Assembly: GCF_029335485.1 (NCBI RefSeq)
Contig: NZ_JARJLM010000101.1
Location: 1 to 36,543, forward strand
Direction of reading: 5' to 3'
DNA from: Cupriavidus basilensis
GTDB taxonomy: Bacteria > Pseudomonadota > Gammaproteobacteria > Burkholderiales > Burkholderiaceae
DNA length: 36,543 nucleotides
Shown here: positions 23,327-31,359 of the stretch, in pieces
Numbering within the stretch: position 1 is the stretch's first letter
Layout of the letters: each line of letters opens with the position of its first letter
Position numbers and translations under genes: made by a program
The notes under the pieces: model-generated
Databases searched by the model: none
Told to the model about the DNA's origin: nothing
What the model saw: the letters and a program-made list of their open reading frames with translations, nothing else

Positions 23327-25591
23327 ATGAAATTCCGTTTCCCCGTCATCATCATCGATGAAGACTTCCGCTCCGAGAATATTTCCGGCTCGGGCATCCG
23401 CGCGCTGGCGGAAGCCATCGAGCAGGAAGGCATGGAGGTGATGGGCCTGACCAGCTACGGCGACCTGACCTCGTTCGCGCAGCAGTCCAGCCGAGCCTCC
23501 TCGTTCATCGTGTCGATCGACGACGACGAATTCGTCAGCGAGGACGACCGCCCCGAGGCGGCGGCCATCGAGAAGCTGCGCGCCTTCGTCAACGAAGTGC
23601 GCCGCCGCAACACCGACCTGCCGATCTTCCTGTACGGCGAGACCCGCACCTCGCGGCATATCCCCAACGATATCCTGCGCGAGCTGCACGGTTTCATCCA
23701 CATGTTCGAGGACACGCCGGAATTCGTCGCGCGCCACATCATCCGCGAGGCCCGGGTCTACCTGGATTCGCTGGCGCCGCCGTTCTTCAAGGCGCTGATC
23801 GCCTACGCTCAGGACAGCTCCTACTCGTGGCACTGCCCCGGCCACTCCGGCGGCGTGGCCTTCCTGAAGAGCCCGGTCGGCCAGGTGTTCCACCAGTTCT
23901 TCGGCGAGAACATGCTGCGCGCCGACGTCTGCAACGCCGTCGATGAACTCGGCCAGTTGCTCGACCACACCGGCCCGGTGGCGGCCTCGGAGCGCAATGC
24001 CGCGCGCATCTTCAACTCCGACCACATGTATTTCGTCACCAACGGCACCTCCACCTCGAACAAGATGGTGTGGCATGCCAACGTGGCGCCGGGCGACATC
24101 GTGGTGGTGGACCGCAACTGCCACAAGTCGATCCTGCACGCGATCATGATGACGGGCGCGATTCCGGTGTTCCTGATGCCCACGCGCAATCACTACGGCA
24201 TCATCGGCCCGATCCCGAAGAGCGAGTTCGATCCGGAGACCATCCGCCGCAAGATCGAGGCGCACCCGTTCGCCAGCCAGGCCAAGAACCAGAAGCCGCG
24301 CATCCTGACCATCACCCAGGGCACCTACGACGGCGTGCTGTACAACGCCGAGCAGATCAAGGAGATGCTGGCCACCGAGATCGACACGCTGCATTTCGAC
24401 GAAGCCTGGCTGCCGCACGCGGCATTCCACGACTTCTATCACAACATGCACGCGATCGGCCGCGACCGTCCGCGCAGCAAGGACGCGCTGGTGTTCGCCA
24501 CGCAGTCCACGCACAAGCTGCTGGCCGGCCTGTCGCAGGCCTCGCAGATCCTCGTGCAGGATTCGGACACGCGCAAGCTGGACCGCTACCGGTTCAACGA
24601 GGCGTACCTGATGCACACGTCCACCAGCCCGCAGTACTCGATCATTGCCTCCTGCGACGTGGCGGCGGCGATGATGGAAGCCCCGGGCGGCACCGCGCTG
24701 GTGGAAGAAAGCATCCAGGAGGCGATCGATTTCCGCCGCGCCATGCGCAAGGTGGAAGGCGACTACGACGCCGGCATGAACGGCGACTGGTGGTTCAAGG
24801 TGTGGGGCCCCGATGCGCTGGTCGAGGACGGCATCGGCGACCGCGAGGAATGGATGCTCAAGGCCAACGAGCGCTGGCACGGCTTCGGCGACCTGGCCGA
24901 TGGTTTCAACCTGCTCGACCCCATCAAGGCCACCATCATCACGCCGGGCCTGGACGTCGACGGCGAGTTCAGCGAGCGCGGCATCCCCGCGGCCATCGTC
25001 ACCAAGTACCTGGCCGAGCACGGCATCATCATCGAGAAGACCGGGCTGTACTCGTTCTTCATCATGTTCACCATCGGCATCACCAAGGGCCGCTGGAACT
25101 CGCTGGTGACCGAGCTGCAGCAGTTCAAGGACGATTACGACCAGAACCAGCCGCTGTGGCGCGTGCTGCCGGAATTCGTCGGCAAGCACCCGCAGTACGA
25201 GCGGATGGGCCTGCGCGACCTGTGCGACGCGATCCACAGCGTCTACAAGGCCAACGACGTGGCGCGGGTGACCACCGAGATGTACCTGTCGGACATGGAG
25301 CCGGCGATGAAGCCGTCGGACGCCTGGGCCATGATGGCGCACCGCGAGATCGAGCGCGTTGCCGTGGACGAACTGGAAGGCCGCGTCACCGCCATCCTGC
25401 TGACGCCGTATCCGCCGGGCATCCCGCTGCTGATCCCGGGCGAGCGTTTCAACCGCATCATCGTGCAGTACCTGAAGTTCGCGCGCGACTTCAACAAGCT
25501 GTTCCCCGGCTTCGAGACCGATATCCACGGCCTGGTCGAGGAGGAGGTGGAAGGTGGCGGCAAGGCGTACTTCGTGGATTGCGTGAAGTAG
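23327..25591 (+). CDS. Arginine/lysine/ornithine decarboxylase (inducible, PLP-dependent)
   Basis: This 754-residue PLP enzyme of the prokaryotic ornithine/lysine/arginine decarboxylase family (fold type I) releases CO2 to give agmatine, cadaverine or putrescine. It has an N-terminal response-regulator-like wing domain (MKFRFPVIIIDEDF), a PLP core with YSWHCPGHSGGVAFLKSPVG, then TNGTSTSNKMVWHANVAPGD and DRNCHKSILHA. The PLP-binding lysine is Lys397 in ATQSTHKLLAGLSQ. The C-terminal domain includes LLTPYPPGIPLLIPGERF. The length fits arginine-type AdiA and the long LdcA-like enzymes better than the roughly 711-residue SpeC/LdcC, but the substrate is not settled. No antiporter gene adjoins, so the classic acid-resistance pair is not here. 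A structured leader precedes it and an intrinsic terminator follows. Confidence 0.93.
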   Translation: MKFRFPVIIIDEDFRSENISGSGIRALAEAIEQEGMEVMGLTSYGDLTSFAQQSSRASSFIVSIDDDEFVSEDDRPEAAAIEKLRAFVNEVRRRNTDLPIFLYGETRTSRHIPNDILRELHGFIHMFEDTPEFVARHIIREARVYLDSLAPPFFKALIAYAQDSSYSWHCPGHSGGVAFLKSPVGQVFHQFFGENMLRADVCNAVDELGQLLDHTGPVAASERNAARIFNSDHMYFVTNGTSTSNKMVWHANVAPGDIVVVDRNCHKSILHAIMMTGAIPVFLMPTRNHYGIIGPIPKSEFDPETIRRKIEAHPFASQAKNQKPRILTITQGTYDGVLYNAEQIKEMLATEIDTLHFDEAWLPHAAFHDFYHNMHAIGRDRPRSKDALVFATQSTHKLLAGLSQASQILVQDSDTRKLDRYRFNEAYLMHTSTSPQYSIIASCDVAAAMMEAPGGTALVEESIQEAIDFRRAMRKVEGDYDAGMNGDWWFKVWGPDALVEDGIGDREEWMLKANERWHGFGDLADGFNLLDPIKATIITPGLDVDGEFSERGIPAAIVTKYLAEHGIIIEKTGLYSFFIMFTIGITKGRWNSLVTELQQFKDDYDQNQPLWRVLPEFVGKHPQYERMGLRDLCDAIHSVYKANDVARVTTEMYLSDMEPAMKPSDAWAMMAHREIERVAVDELEGRVTAILLTPYPPGIPLLIPGERFNRIIVQYLKFARDFNKLFPGFETDIHGLVEEEVEGGGKAYFVDCVK

Positions 25592-25602
25592 CCGGATGCG
25601 CC

Positions 25603-25630
25603 AAAGCCGTCTGTCATGGCGACGGCTTTT
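25603..25630 (+). terminator. Intrinsic terminator of the decarboxylase gene
   Basis: AAAGCCGTC (25603-25611) pairs with GACGGCTTT (25621-25629) across a 9-base loop, with a TTTT end. It starts 12 bases after the decarboxylase stop. Confidence 0.85.
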
Positions 25631-25701
25631 CCCCCTTGCCCCGGCCCTTCCCGCAAGTGTTTGCCGGTATGCACCTCAAAATCGACATATGCAGTTAAAG
25701 G

Positions 25702-25729
25702 AAAGGCCCCGGCTCTCGCGGGGCCTTTT
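25702..25729. terminator. Intrinsic terminator of the TRAP permease operon
   Basis: AAAGGCCCCG (25702-25711) pairs with CGGGGCCTTT (25719-25728) across a 7-base loop. A TTTT ends the right side, and reading leftward the transcript continues CTTTCCTTT. It is placed to stop the leftward dctM transcript and can act in both directions. Confidence 0.8.
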
Positions 25730-25765
25730 GACTCTGGCAATTGCCGCCGCCGGGCGTCAGACCCG

Positions 25766-27493
25766 CTATTTCTTCTTGTCGAACTCGAACTGCGGCGCGG
25801 CAGGTTCGTTCTCGGCCGGCGCCGACGGCAGCTCCAGGGTGCCGCTGCCCGGTGAAGGCGCCGAGGCCGGTCCGCTGCTTTCACCCCCCAGCGGGATGCT
25901 GACCTCAGCCGCATTGGTATGGTGCAGCGAGCCCTTGTCCAGGAACATCGTCACCATGCCCGGCCAGAACATCACCAGCGCCACCATGATCAGCTGCAGG
26001 CCCACCCAGGGCAGGGCGCCCCAGTAGATGTCGGAGCTCTTCACTTCCTTGGGCGCGATGCCGCGCAGGTAGAACAGCGCGAAGCCGAACGGCGGGTGCA
26101 TGAAGGAGGTCTGCATGTTCACGCACAGCATCACGCCGAACCACACCAGCGCCGCGGTGGCCGCCGCTTCCGGGTTGCCGCCCATCGAGTCGGCCACCAC
26201 TGGCGCCAGCACCTTGACTGCCACCGGCGCCAGCATCGGCACCACGATAAAGGCGATCTCGAAGAAGTCGAGGAAGAAGGCGAGGAAGAAGATGAACAGG
26301 TTGACCACCAGCAGGAAGCCGATCCAGCCGCCGGGCAGGGAGGTGAACATATGCTCCACCCAGGCGCCGCCGTCCACGCCCTGGAACACCACCGAGAAGC
26401 AGGTGGAGCCGATCAGGATGAACACCACCATGGCCGTGATGCGCGCCGTGGACTGGTAGGCATCGATGATCAGGCCGCGCAGTTCGCTCAGTTGCCCGGC
26501 GCGCAGCAGCAGCCAGGCGATGGCCAGGTAGACCACCGCCAGCGGAATGCGAAAGGCATGCGAGCCGAAGGCGACCGTGCCGGCGACGATGGCCACGCCG
26601 GTGGCGGCCAGGCCGGTGCGGTAGATATTGCGGTCGAGCTTGCCGAAGCCGGGGTCTCGCAGCACCGCCAGCACCAGCGCGCCGATCGCGCCCATGGCGC
26701 CGGACTCGGTGGGGGTGGCGATGCCCATCATGATGGTGCCCAGCACCAGGAAGATCAGCACCGCGCAGGGAATGATGCCGCGCAGGCATTTGCGCCACAG
26801 CGCCCAGCCGCGCAGCGTGCGCTCCTCCGCCGGCACCGGCGGCAGCCAGTCGGGCTTGATGCGGGCCAGCACGAAGGTGTAGAGCGCGAACAGCGCGATC
26901 TGGATCACCGACGGGCCCCAGGCGCCCAGGTACATGCTGCCCACGTCGGCGCTGCCGGCGGGCGTCTTGAGCTGGTCGGCCAGCACCACCAGCACCAGCG
27001 ACGGCGGCACCAGCTGCGTGATGGTGCCCGACGCCGCCAGCACGCCGGTGGCGTACTTCATGTTGTAGCGGTAGCGCATCATCACCGGCAGCGAGATCAT
27101 CGCCATGGCGATCACCTGCGCCGCCACGGTGCCGGTGATGGCGCCGAGGATAAAGCCCACGATGATGACCGAGTAGCCCAGGCCGCCGCGCACCGGGCCG
27201 AACAGCTGGCCCATGGAGTCGAGCATGTCCTCGGCCAGCCCGCACTTCTCCAGGATCGCGCCCATGAAGGTGAAGAACGGGATGGCGAGCAGCAGCTCGT
27301 TGGCCAGCACGCTGCCGAACACGCGGCTCGGCACCGCCTGCAGGAAGCTGACCGGGAAATAGCCGAACTCGATGGACAGGATGCCGAAGGCAAGCCCCAC
27401 CGCCGACAGCGAAAATGCGACCGGGAAACCGATCAGCATGAATACCACCAGGCCGCCGAACATCAGCGGCGGCATATATTCCAATGGGATCAT
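25766..27493 (-). CDS. TRAP transporter large permease subunit (DctM family)
   Basis: DctM-type subunits form the ion-coupled channel of tripartite ATP-independent periplasmic transporters for organic acids and similar solutes. The 575-residue protein has many hydrophobic helices. Family segments include VFMLIGFPVAFSLSAVGLAF, NELLLAIPFFTFMGAILEK, LGYSVIIVGFILGAITGTVA, GTITQLVPPSLVLVVLADQL, TPTESGAMGAIGALVLA and the FMHPPFGFALFYLRG region near the end. It is longer than the usual 430 residues and resembles the long mannitol/chloroaromatic/alpha-keto-acid subgroup. The last 45 residues or so are a hydrophilic Pro/Ser/Glu-rich tail ending in KKK, an unusual extension. It overlaps dctQ by 4 bp (ATGA). 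No binding protein is nearby, so the substrate is open. Confidence 0.94.
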   Translation of the reverse strand: MIPLEYMPPLMFGGLVVFMLIGFPVAFSLSAVGLAFGILSIEFGYFPVSFLQAVPSRVFGSVLANELLLAIPFFTFMGAILEKCGLAEDMLDSMGQLFGPVRGGLGYSVIIVGFILGAITGTVAAQVIAMAMISLPVMMRYRYNMKYATGVLAASGTITQLVPPSLVLVVLADQLKTPAGSADVGSMYLGAWGPSVIQIALFALYTFVLARIKPDWLPPVPAEERTLRGWALWRKCLRGIIPCAVLIFLVLGTIMMGIATPTESGAMGAIGALVLAVLRDPGFGKLDRNIYRTGLAATGVAIVAGTVAFGSHAFRIPLAVVYLAIAWLLLRAGQLSELRGLIIDAYQSTARITAMVVFILIGSTCFSVVFQGVDGGAWVEHMFTSLPGGWIGFLLVVNLFIFFLAFFLDFFEIAFIVVPMLAPVAVKVLAPVVADSMGGNPEAAATAALVWFGVMLCVNMQTSFMHPPFGFALFYLRGIAPKEVKSSDIYWGALPWVGLQLIMVALVMFWPGMVTMFLDKGSLHHTNAAEVSIPLGGESSGPASAPSPGSGTLELPSAPAENEPAAPQFEFDKKK

Positions 27494-28032
27494 TGCACCG
27501 GCCTCTCGTATTTCGATTCGATGCGCACCAGGCCCTTGAGGGCGGCGAAGCGCTTGATCAGCTCGGATACGCCCTGCAAGGCAAGCAGGCCGAAGCCGAG
27601 GGGCACCACCAGCTTGATCGGGTAACGCGGCAGGCCGCCGGAATTACCGGATTGCTCGAGGATGCGCCACGAGGGCAGGAACAGCGATTCCCACGACAGC
27701 CAGGTAAACAGCACGCAGGAAGGCAGCAGGAAGAAAACAATGCCGAAGATGTCGATCCAGTGCTGCGCGCGCTCCGATACGTTGCCGTAGATCAGGTCCA
27801 CGCGCACATGCTCGTTGCGCTGGAAGGTGTAGGACGCGCCGAACATCACCGCGATGGCGAACATATACCACTGCAGCTCGAGTGGCCAGTTGTCGCTGAG
27901 GTTGAAGCCGTAACGCAGCAGGGCGTTGCCTGCGCTGATCAGGCACGACAGCAGGATCATGATGTTTGCAAGCCTGCCCGTGTGCTGATTCAACCTGTCG
28001 ATCTGCCGTGACAGACCAAGCAAGTAATACAT
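27490..28032 (-). CDS. TRAP transporter small permease subunit (DctQ family)
   Basis: This 180-residue four-helix membrane protein partners the large permease of the TRAP transporter. Helices are visible at about 20-40 (LANIMILLSCLISAGNALLR), 50-70 (ELQWYMFAIAVMFGASYTF), 90-112 (WIDIFGIVFFLLPSCVLFTW) and 140-160 (KLVVPLGFGLLALQGVSELI). The QRNEHVRVDLIYG segment is characteristic of DctQ. A GGGGGAG ribosome-binding site precedes the ATG at 28032. The stop overlaps the large subunit's start (ATGA), so the pair is translationally coupled. The expected periplasmic solute-binding gene dctP is not upstream; the argH terminator is there instead. Confidence 0.93.
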   Translation of the reverse strand: MYYLLGLSRQIDRLNQHTGRLANIMILLSCLISAGNALLRYGFNLSDNWPLELQWYMFAIAVMFGASYTFQRNEHVRVDLIYGNVSERAQHWIDIFGIVFFLLPSCVLFTWLSWESLFLPSWRILEQSGNSGGLPRYPIKLVVPLGFGLLALQGVSELIKRFAALKGLVRIESKYERPVQ

Positions 28033-28133
28033 GGGTTGTCTCCCCCTGTTTTTTCGGCATTTAGTTTATCTGCAACAAAATGCTTCGGCGCTTGGGGCTA
28101 ATACCTACCGCATTGCGCAAGAATCGAATGGAT

Positions 28134-28171
28134 AAAAAAAGCCGCCGGGGCATGGGCCCTGGCGGCTTTTT
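28134..28171 (-). terminator. Intrinsic terminator of argH
   Basis: AAAAAGCCGCC (28136-28146) pairs with GGCGGCTTTTT (28161-28171). Reading leftward it ends in seven U (complement of 28134-28140). It lies 67 bp past the argH stop. The right-hand T5 would also stop rightward transcripts. Confidence 0.85.
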
Positions 28172-28237
28172 CCAATGCGGAACTTGCGCGAGACCTACAT
28201 CGGCGTGCTGCGCTGCTTCAAGCGCCGGCGCGCTGAT

Positions 28238-29647
28238 TCAAAGCGTCGCGCGCGCGGCGGCGATGGCAGCGCGAACCTGCGCCGGCGCGGTGCCGCCGAT
28301 GTGGTTGCGCGCGGCGACCGAGCCTTCCAGCGTGAGCACTTCGTGCACGTCGTCGCCGATCAGCGCGGCCTTGTCGCCCAGGCCGGTCGCGTCGCGCAGC
28401 TCGGCCACGGTGAGGTCGGCCAGGTCGCAGCGGCGGTCGTCGCAGGCGCGCACCGCGTGGGCCACGGCTTCGTGCGCGTCGCGGAAGGGCAGGCCGCGCT
28501 TGACCAGGTAGTCGGCCAGGTCGGTGGCGGTGGCATAGCCCTGCAGCGCGGCGGCGCGCATGGCTTCCGGCTTGACCGAGATGCCCGGCACCATGTCGGC
28601 GAAGATGCGCAGCGTGTCGGCCACGGTGTCCACCGTGTCGAACAACGGCTCCTTGTCTTCCTGGTTGTCCTTGTTGTAGGCCAGCGGCTGGCCTTTCATC
28701 AGGGTCAGCAGGCCGATCAGGTGGCCGTTGACGCGGCCGGTCTTGCCGCGTGCCAGTTCGGGCACGTCCGGGTTCTTCTTCTGCGGCATGATCGAGCTGC
28801 CGGTGCAGAAGCGGTCGGCGATGTCGATAAAGCCCACGCGCGGGCTCATCCAGATCACCAGCTCTTCGGAGAAGCGCGAGATGTGGGTCATCACCAGCGC
28901 GGCGGCGGCGCAGAACTCGATGGCGAAGTCGCGGTCGGAGACGGCGTCCAGCGAGTTGCGGCACACGCCGTCGAAGCCCAGCTGCTGCGCCACGAACTCG
29001 CGGTCGATCGGGTAGCTGGTGCCGGCCAGCGCGGCGGCGCCCAGCGGCAGGCGGTTGACGCGGCGGCGGCAGTCGGCCATGCGCTCGGCGTCGCGCGTGA
29101 ACATCTCCACGTAGGCCAGCAGGTGATGGCCGAAGGTGACTGGCTGGGCCACCTGCAGGTGGGTGAAGCCCGGCAGGATGGTGTCGGCGTTCTTTTCGGC
29201 CAGGTCCAGCAGCGCCCCGCGCAGCGCGCCCAGCAGGCCGATGATGGTGTCGATCTCGCTGCGCAGCCACAGGCGGATATCGGTGGCCACCTGGTCGTTG
29301 CGCGAGCGGCCGGTGTGCAGGCGCTTGCCGGCATCACCGACCAGCGCGGTCAGGCGTGCTTCGATATTCAGGTGGACGTCTTCCAGGTCGAGCTTCCATT
29401 CGAAGCTGCCGGCCTCGATCTCGCCACGGATCTGCGTCATGCCGCGCTCGATCTCGGCGCGGTCGGCCTCGGCGATGATTCCCTGCCTGGCCAGCATGGC
29501 GGCATGCGCCAGCGAACCCTGGATATCGAACAGGGCCAGGCGCTTGTCGAAGAACACCGAAGCGGTGTAGCGCTTCACCAGGTCGGACATCGGTTCGGAG
29601 AAGCGGGCGGACCAGGCTTCGCCTTTCTTGGCAAGTTGGGAGGTCAT
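28238..29647 (-). CDS. argH: Argininosuccinate lyase
   Basis: ArgH cleaves argininosuccinate to arginine and fumarate, the last step of arginine synthesis. The 469-residue product is a typical homotetrameric fumarase/aspartase-superfamily enzyme. The N-terminal [20 protein letters not shown] is conserved. [38 protein letters not shown] (with the catalytic His) and the signature [16 protein letters not shown] near residues 281-296, carrying the catalytic serine, are all intact. The ATG at 29647 gives the standard [13 protein letters not shown] start; a TTG nine codons upstream is less likely. A TATAAT about 75 bp upstream may be its -10. It is monocistronic, ending in a strong terminator. Confidence 0.98.
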   Translation of the reverse strand: MTSQLAKKGEAWSARFSEPMSDLVKRYTASVFFDKRLALFDIQGSLAHAAMLARQGIIAEADRAEIERGMTQIRGEIEAGSFEWKLDLEDVHLNIEARLTALVGDAGKRLHTGRSRNDQVATDIRLWLRSEIDTIIGLLGALRGALLDLAEKNADTILPGFTHLQVAQPVTFGHHLLAYVEMFTRDAERMADCRRRVNRLPLGAAALAGTSYPIDREFVAQQLGFDGVCRNSLDAVSDRDFAIEFCAAAALVMTHISRFSEELVIWMSPRVGFIDIADRFCTGSSIMPQKKNPDVPELARGKTGRVNGHLIGLLTLMKGQPLAYNKDNQEDKEPLFDTVDTVADTLRIFADMVPGISVKPEAMRAAALQGYATATDLADYLVKRGLPFRDAHEAVAHAVRACDDRRCDLADLTVAELRDATGLGDKAALIGDDVHEVLTLEGSVAARNHIGGTAPAQVRAAIAAARATL

Positions 29648-29721
29648 GGGCGGTAAGGCTGGGTTGGCTCGCAAGCCGGCGGCGGGCCGCGGCGCGAGCG
29701 GGAAAAATCGGGGAAACCGGG

Positions 29722-29727
29722 ATTATA
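29722..29727 (-). promoter_or_regulatory. -10 hexamer of argH
   Basis: A perfect TATAAT on the minus strand lies 75 bp upstream of the argH ATG. No good -35 lies at 16-18 bp. The remainder of the 167-bp gap shows no other feature. Confidence 0.45.
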
Positions 29728-29814
29728 TCGCTGCCGGGCATCGCGCGGCCGCAGGCAGTACAAAGGGTACGACAAGGCCGCGCAGCGACGCCAGCGCCGT
29801 CCTCCCAGCCTTGC

Positions 29815-30561
29815 CTAAAGGGTGTTGGGGGTGTTGGCGATGACCTGGCCCTTGAATACCACCGGCCCGGTCGGCCCGTTCGGATCGGGCGAGCCGCCTG
29901 GCGGCTCCACGCTGATGGCCAGCGCCGGCACCTTGCCGACCTGTTGGGCTACGGTCAGGCGCACCAGGCGCTGGTGCCCGATCACGCCCAGGGACTGGGG
30001 CTTGCCGCTTTCCGGCAAGGCCCAGAGCTGCAACGCCTGCGCGTCGTTCAGCGGCAAGTGATCCAGGCGACGCAGCGTCAAGGCCTGTGAGCGTGCATCC
30101 CACGTCACAAGCACAGCTGCCTGGGCGCGCTCGTCGTTCAGCACCGCCACCGCATTGACCGGCGGGGTCGCCTCCAGCTCGCGCGCCATGCGGACATTGA
30201 GGCCGATCGCCACGGCAGCCAGGGCCGCCGCCGCCAGAGTGGCGCCACGCCAGAAGACGGGCGTGACCCAGAGGCGCCGCCACCAGCCTCCCGGCTCAGC
30301 GGCTGGAGCGGCGGCGTCAGGCTTGGGCTGCCAGCCCAGCCGCTGCTCGATCCCGCACCACACCTTGTCGACGGGCTCCGATGCCGGCTGCAGCTCCGCA
30401 AGGCCGGCCAGCCTCGACTGCCAGTCCCCGATCGCGGCACGGATGGCGGGTTCCTGCCGCGCCAGTTGCTCGAAGCGCCGGCGCGCGCCCCCGCGCAACA
30501 CGCCCAGCGCGTACTGCGCGGCGAGGCGGTCGATCAGGTCCGGGTGGCGGCTAAGGTTCAT
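29815..30561 (-). CDS. RskA-type membrane anti-sigma factor
   Basis: This 248-residue single-pass membrane protein probably sequesters the ECF sigma factor encoded immediately upstream. The cytoplasmic N-terminal domain (1-100) begins HPDLIDRLAAQYALGVLRGG and ARRRFEQLARQEPAIRAAI, as in anti-sigma-K proteins. One helix spans about 103-122 (ATLAAAALAAVAIGLNV). The periplasmic C-terminal RskA domain contains AAVLVTWDARSQALTLRRL and ALQLWALPESGKPQSLGVI. It lacks the zinc-binding His-x3-Cys-x2-Cys motif, with only one cysteine in the cytoplasmic part, so direct redox sensing by that motif is unlikely. Regulated proteolysis is the usual release route in the family. Its ATG overlaps the sigma gene stop (ATGA), giving coupled synthesis. 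Confidence 0.92.
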   Translation of the reverse strand: MNLSRHPDLIDRLAAQYALGVLRGGARRRFEQLARQEPAIRAAIGDWQSRLAGLAELQPASEPVDKVWCGIEQRLGWQPKPDAAAPAAEPGGWWRRLWVTPVFWRGATLAAAALAAVAIGLNVRMARELEATPPVNAVAVLNDERAQAAVLVTWDARSQALTLRRLDHLPLNDAQALQLWALPESGKPQSLGVIGHQRLVRLTVAQQVGKVPALAISVEPPGGSPDPNGPTGPVVFKGQVIANTPNTL

Positions 30562-31160
30562 GACAGGCTTTCCAGGCACGTGCGCAGGCGTTCCAGGCCG
30601 CGCCGTATCCATGACTTGATGGTGCCGAGCGGCACCTGCAATTGTTCGGACAGCTCGCTATGGCTCATGTCCTTCAGGTAGGCCAGGGAGATCGCCTGGC
30701 GTTGCGGCTGTTCCAGCCGTTGCAGGCACTGGTTCAGCGCCCGCGCTTCCTGGCTGGCGAGCGCCAGATCCGCGGGGCCGGGCGCATCGTCGGCCAGCCA
30801 CTCGCCAAGGCTGTCGTCCAGTTCCACGGTCTGGCCGGCGCGGGCCGCCGCCTGCCGGCGCAGGCAGTCCAGTGCCCGGTTGCGCACGATGGCCGTCATC
30901 CAGGTCATCGGCGCGGCCAGGTGCGGCCGGTAGTCGCCGGCGTGATGCCAGATGCTGACGAAACTCTCCTGCACAACATCCTCCGCCCAGTCGTGCCTGC
31001 TGGTGATACGCAGCGCGAGCCCGAACAGTTTCGTCGCGGTCTGCTCATAGAGCTGGCGCAAGGCCTGCCGGTCGCCCATCGCGGCGGCTTGCAGCAATGC
31101 GGCGAGCCGGTCGGCGTCGGCCGGCCTGGGGGCGAAGGCGGGTTCGGCGGGAGAGGGCAC
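30558..31160 (-). CDS. ECF-type RNA polymerase sigma factor (SigK/RpoE-like)
   Basis: This 200-residue alternative sigma factor directs RNA polymerase to stress promoters. Region 2 runs from about 24 to 100, with ALRQLYEQTATKLFGLALRI, DWAEDVVQESFVSIWHHAGD for -10 recognition, and PMTWMTAIVRNRALDCLRRQ. Region 4 (about 140-197) ends in a helix-turn-helix, SELSEQLQVPLGTIKSWIRRG. The start is taken as GTG at 31160; no in-frame ATG precedes region 2 except Met28, which would trim it. A perfect TATAAT lies about 64 bp upstream. Three tandem 7-mers lie in the leader. The anti-sigma gene overlaps its stop. The divergent ferritin-like gene is the likely target, with an ECF-like promoter in the shared intergenic region. 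Confidence 0.93.
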   Translation of the reverse strand: MPSPAEPAFAPRPADADRLAALLQAAAMGDRQALRQLYEQTATKLFGLALRITSRHDWAEDVVQESFVSIWHHAGDYRPHLAAPMTWMTAIVRNRALDCLRRQAAARAGQTVELDDSLGEWLADDAPGPADLALASQEARALNQCLQRLEQPQRQAISLAYLKDMSHSELSEQLQVPLGTIKSWIRRGLERLRTCLESLS

Positions 31161-31186
31161 CGGGGGCAGGGTTCGGTAAGTGGCGC

Positions 31187-31207
31187 TAAGTGCTAAGTGC
31201 TAAGTGC
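31187..31207. repeat. Tandem 7-bp repeat, TAAGTGC x 3
   Basis: Three perfect head-to-tail copies of TAAGTGC, with a degenerate fourth (TAAGTGG) just to the left at 31177-31183. On the ECF transcript this is GCACTTA x 3, in the 5' leader between the TATAAT and the GTG start. A 7-bp unit is prone to copy-number change and would alter leader length. Confidence 0.9.
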
Positions 31208-31223
31208 CGAGAGATGTGTCCGG

Positions 31224-31229
31224 ATTATA
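31224..31229 (-). promoter_or_regulatory. -10 hexamer of the ECF sigma operon
   Basis: A perfect TATAAT on the minus strand gives a predicted start near 31217 and a leader of about 57 bases that contains the 7-mer repeat. The -35 region is poor. Confidence 0.5.
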
Positions 31230-31263
31230 GGCACGGGCCGGCTACGGCATGCGAATCCGCGTG

Positions 31264-31295
31264 TGCATCCGATTGCGAAATGCGTGCGTAAAAGA
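31264..31295 (+). promoter_or_regulatory. Candidate ECF promoter of the ferritin-like gene
   Basis: TGCATCC (31264-31270), 18 bases, then TAAAAGA (31289-31295). This resembles known ECF promoters such as Rhodobacter RpoE (TGATCC, 18-19 bp, TAAGA), and the -35 also resembles the SigK type. A hairpin of two GGCGCC halves (31300-31305 with 31315-31320) would lie at the 5' end of the mRNA. By eye only. Confidence 0.4.
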
Positions 31296-31359
31296 GACAG
31301 GCGCCACCACAGCGGGCGCCGTCCCTCTCTAGACCCTAGTCAGTACACAGGAGAACACC

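Noticed and set aside
22592-25528. A 978-codon minus-strand frame opposite dcd and the decarboxylase
   Set aside because: Composition typical of a shadow frame; both plus-strand genes are unmistakable.
23327-25591. Naming the decarboxylase adiA, ldcC or speC
   Set aside because: Length favours AdiA or long LdcA types, but substrate specificity cannot be read reliably and no antiporter is adjacent.
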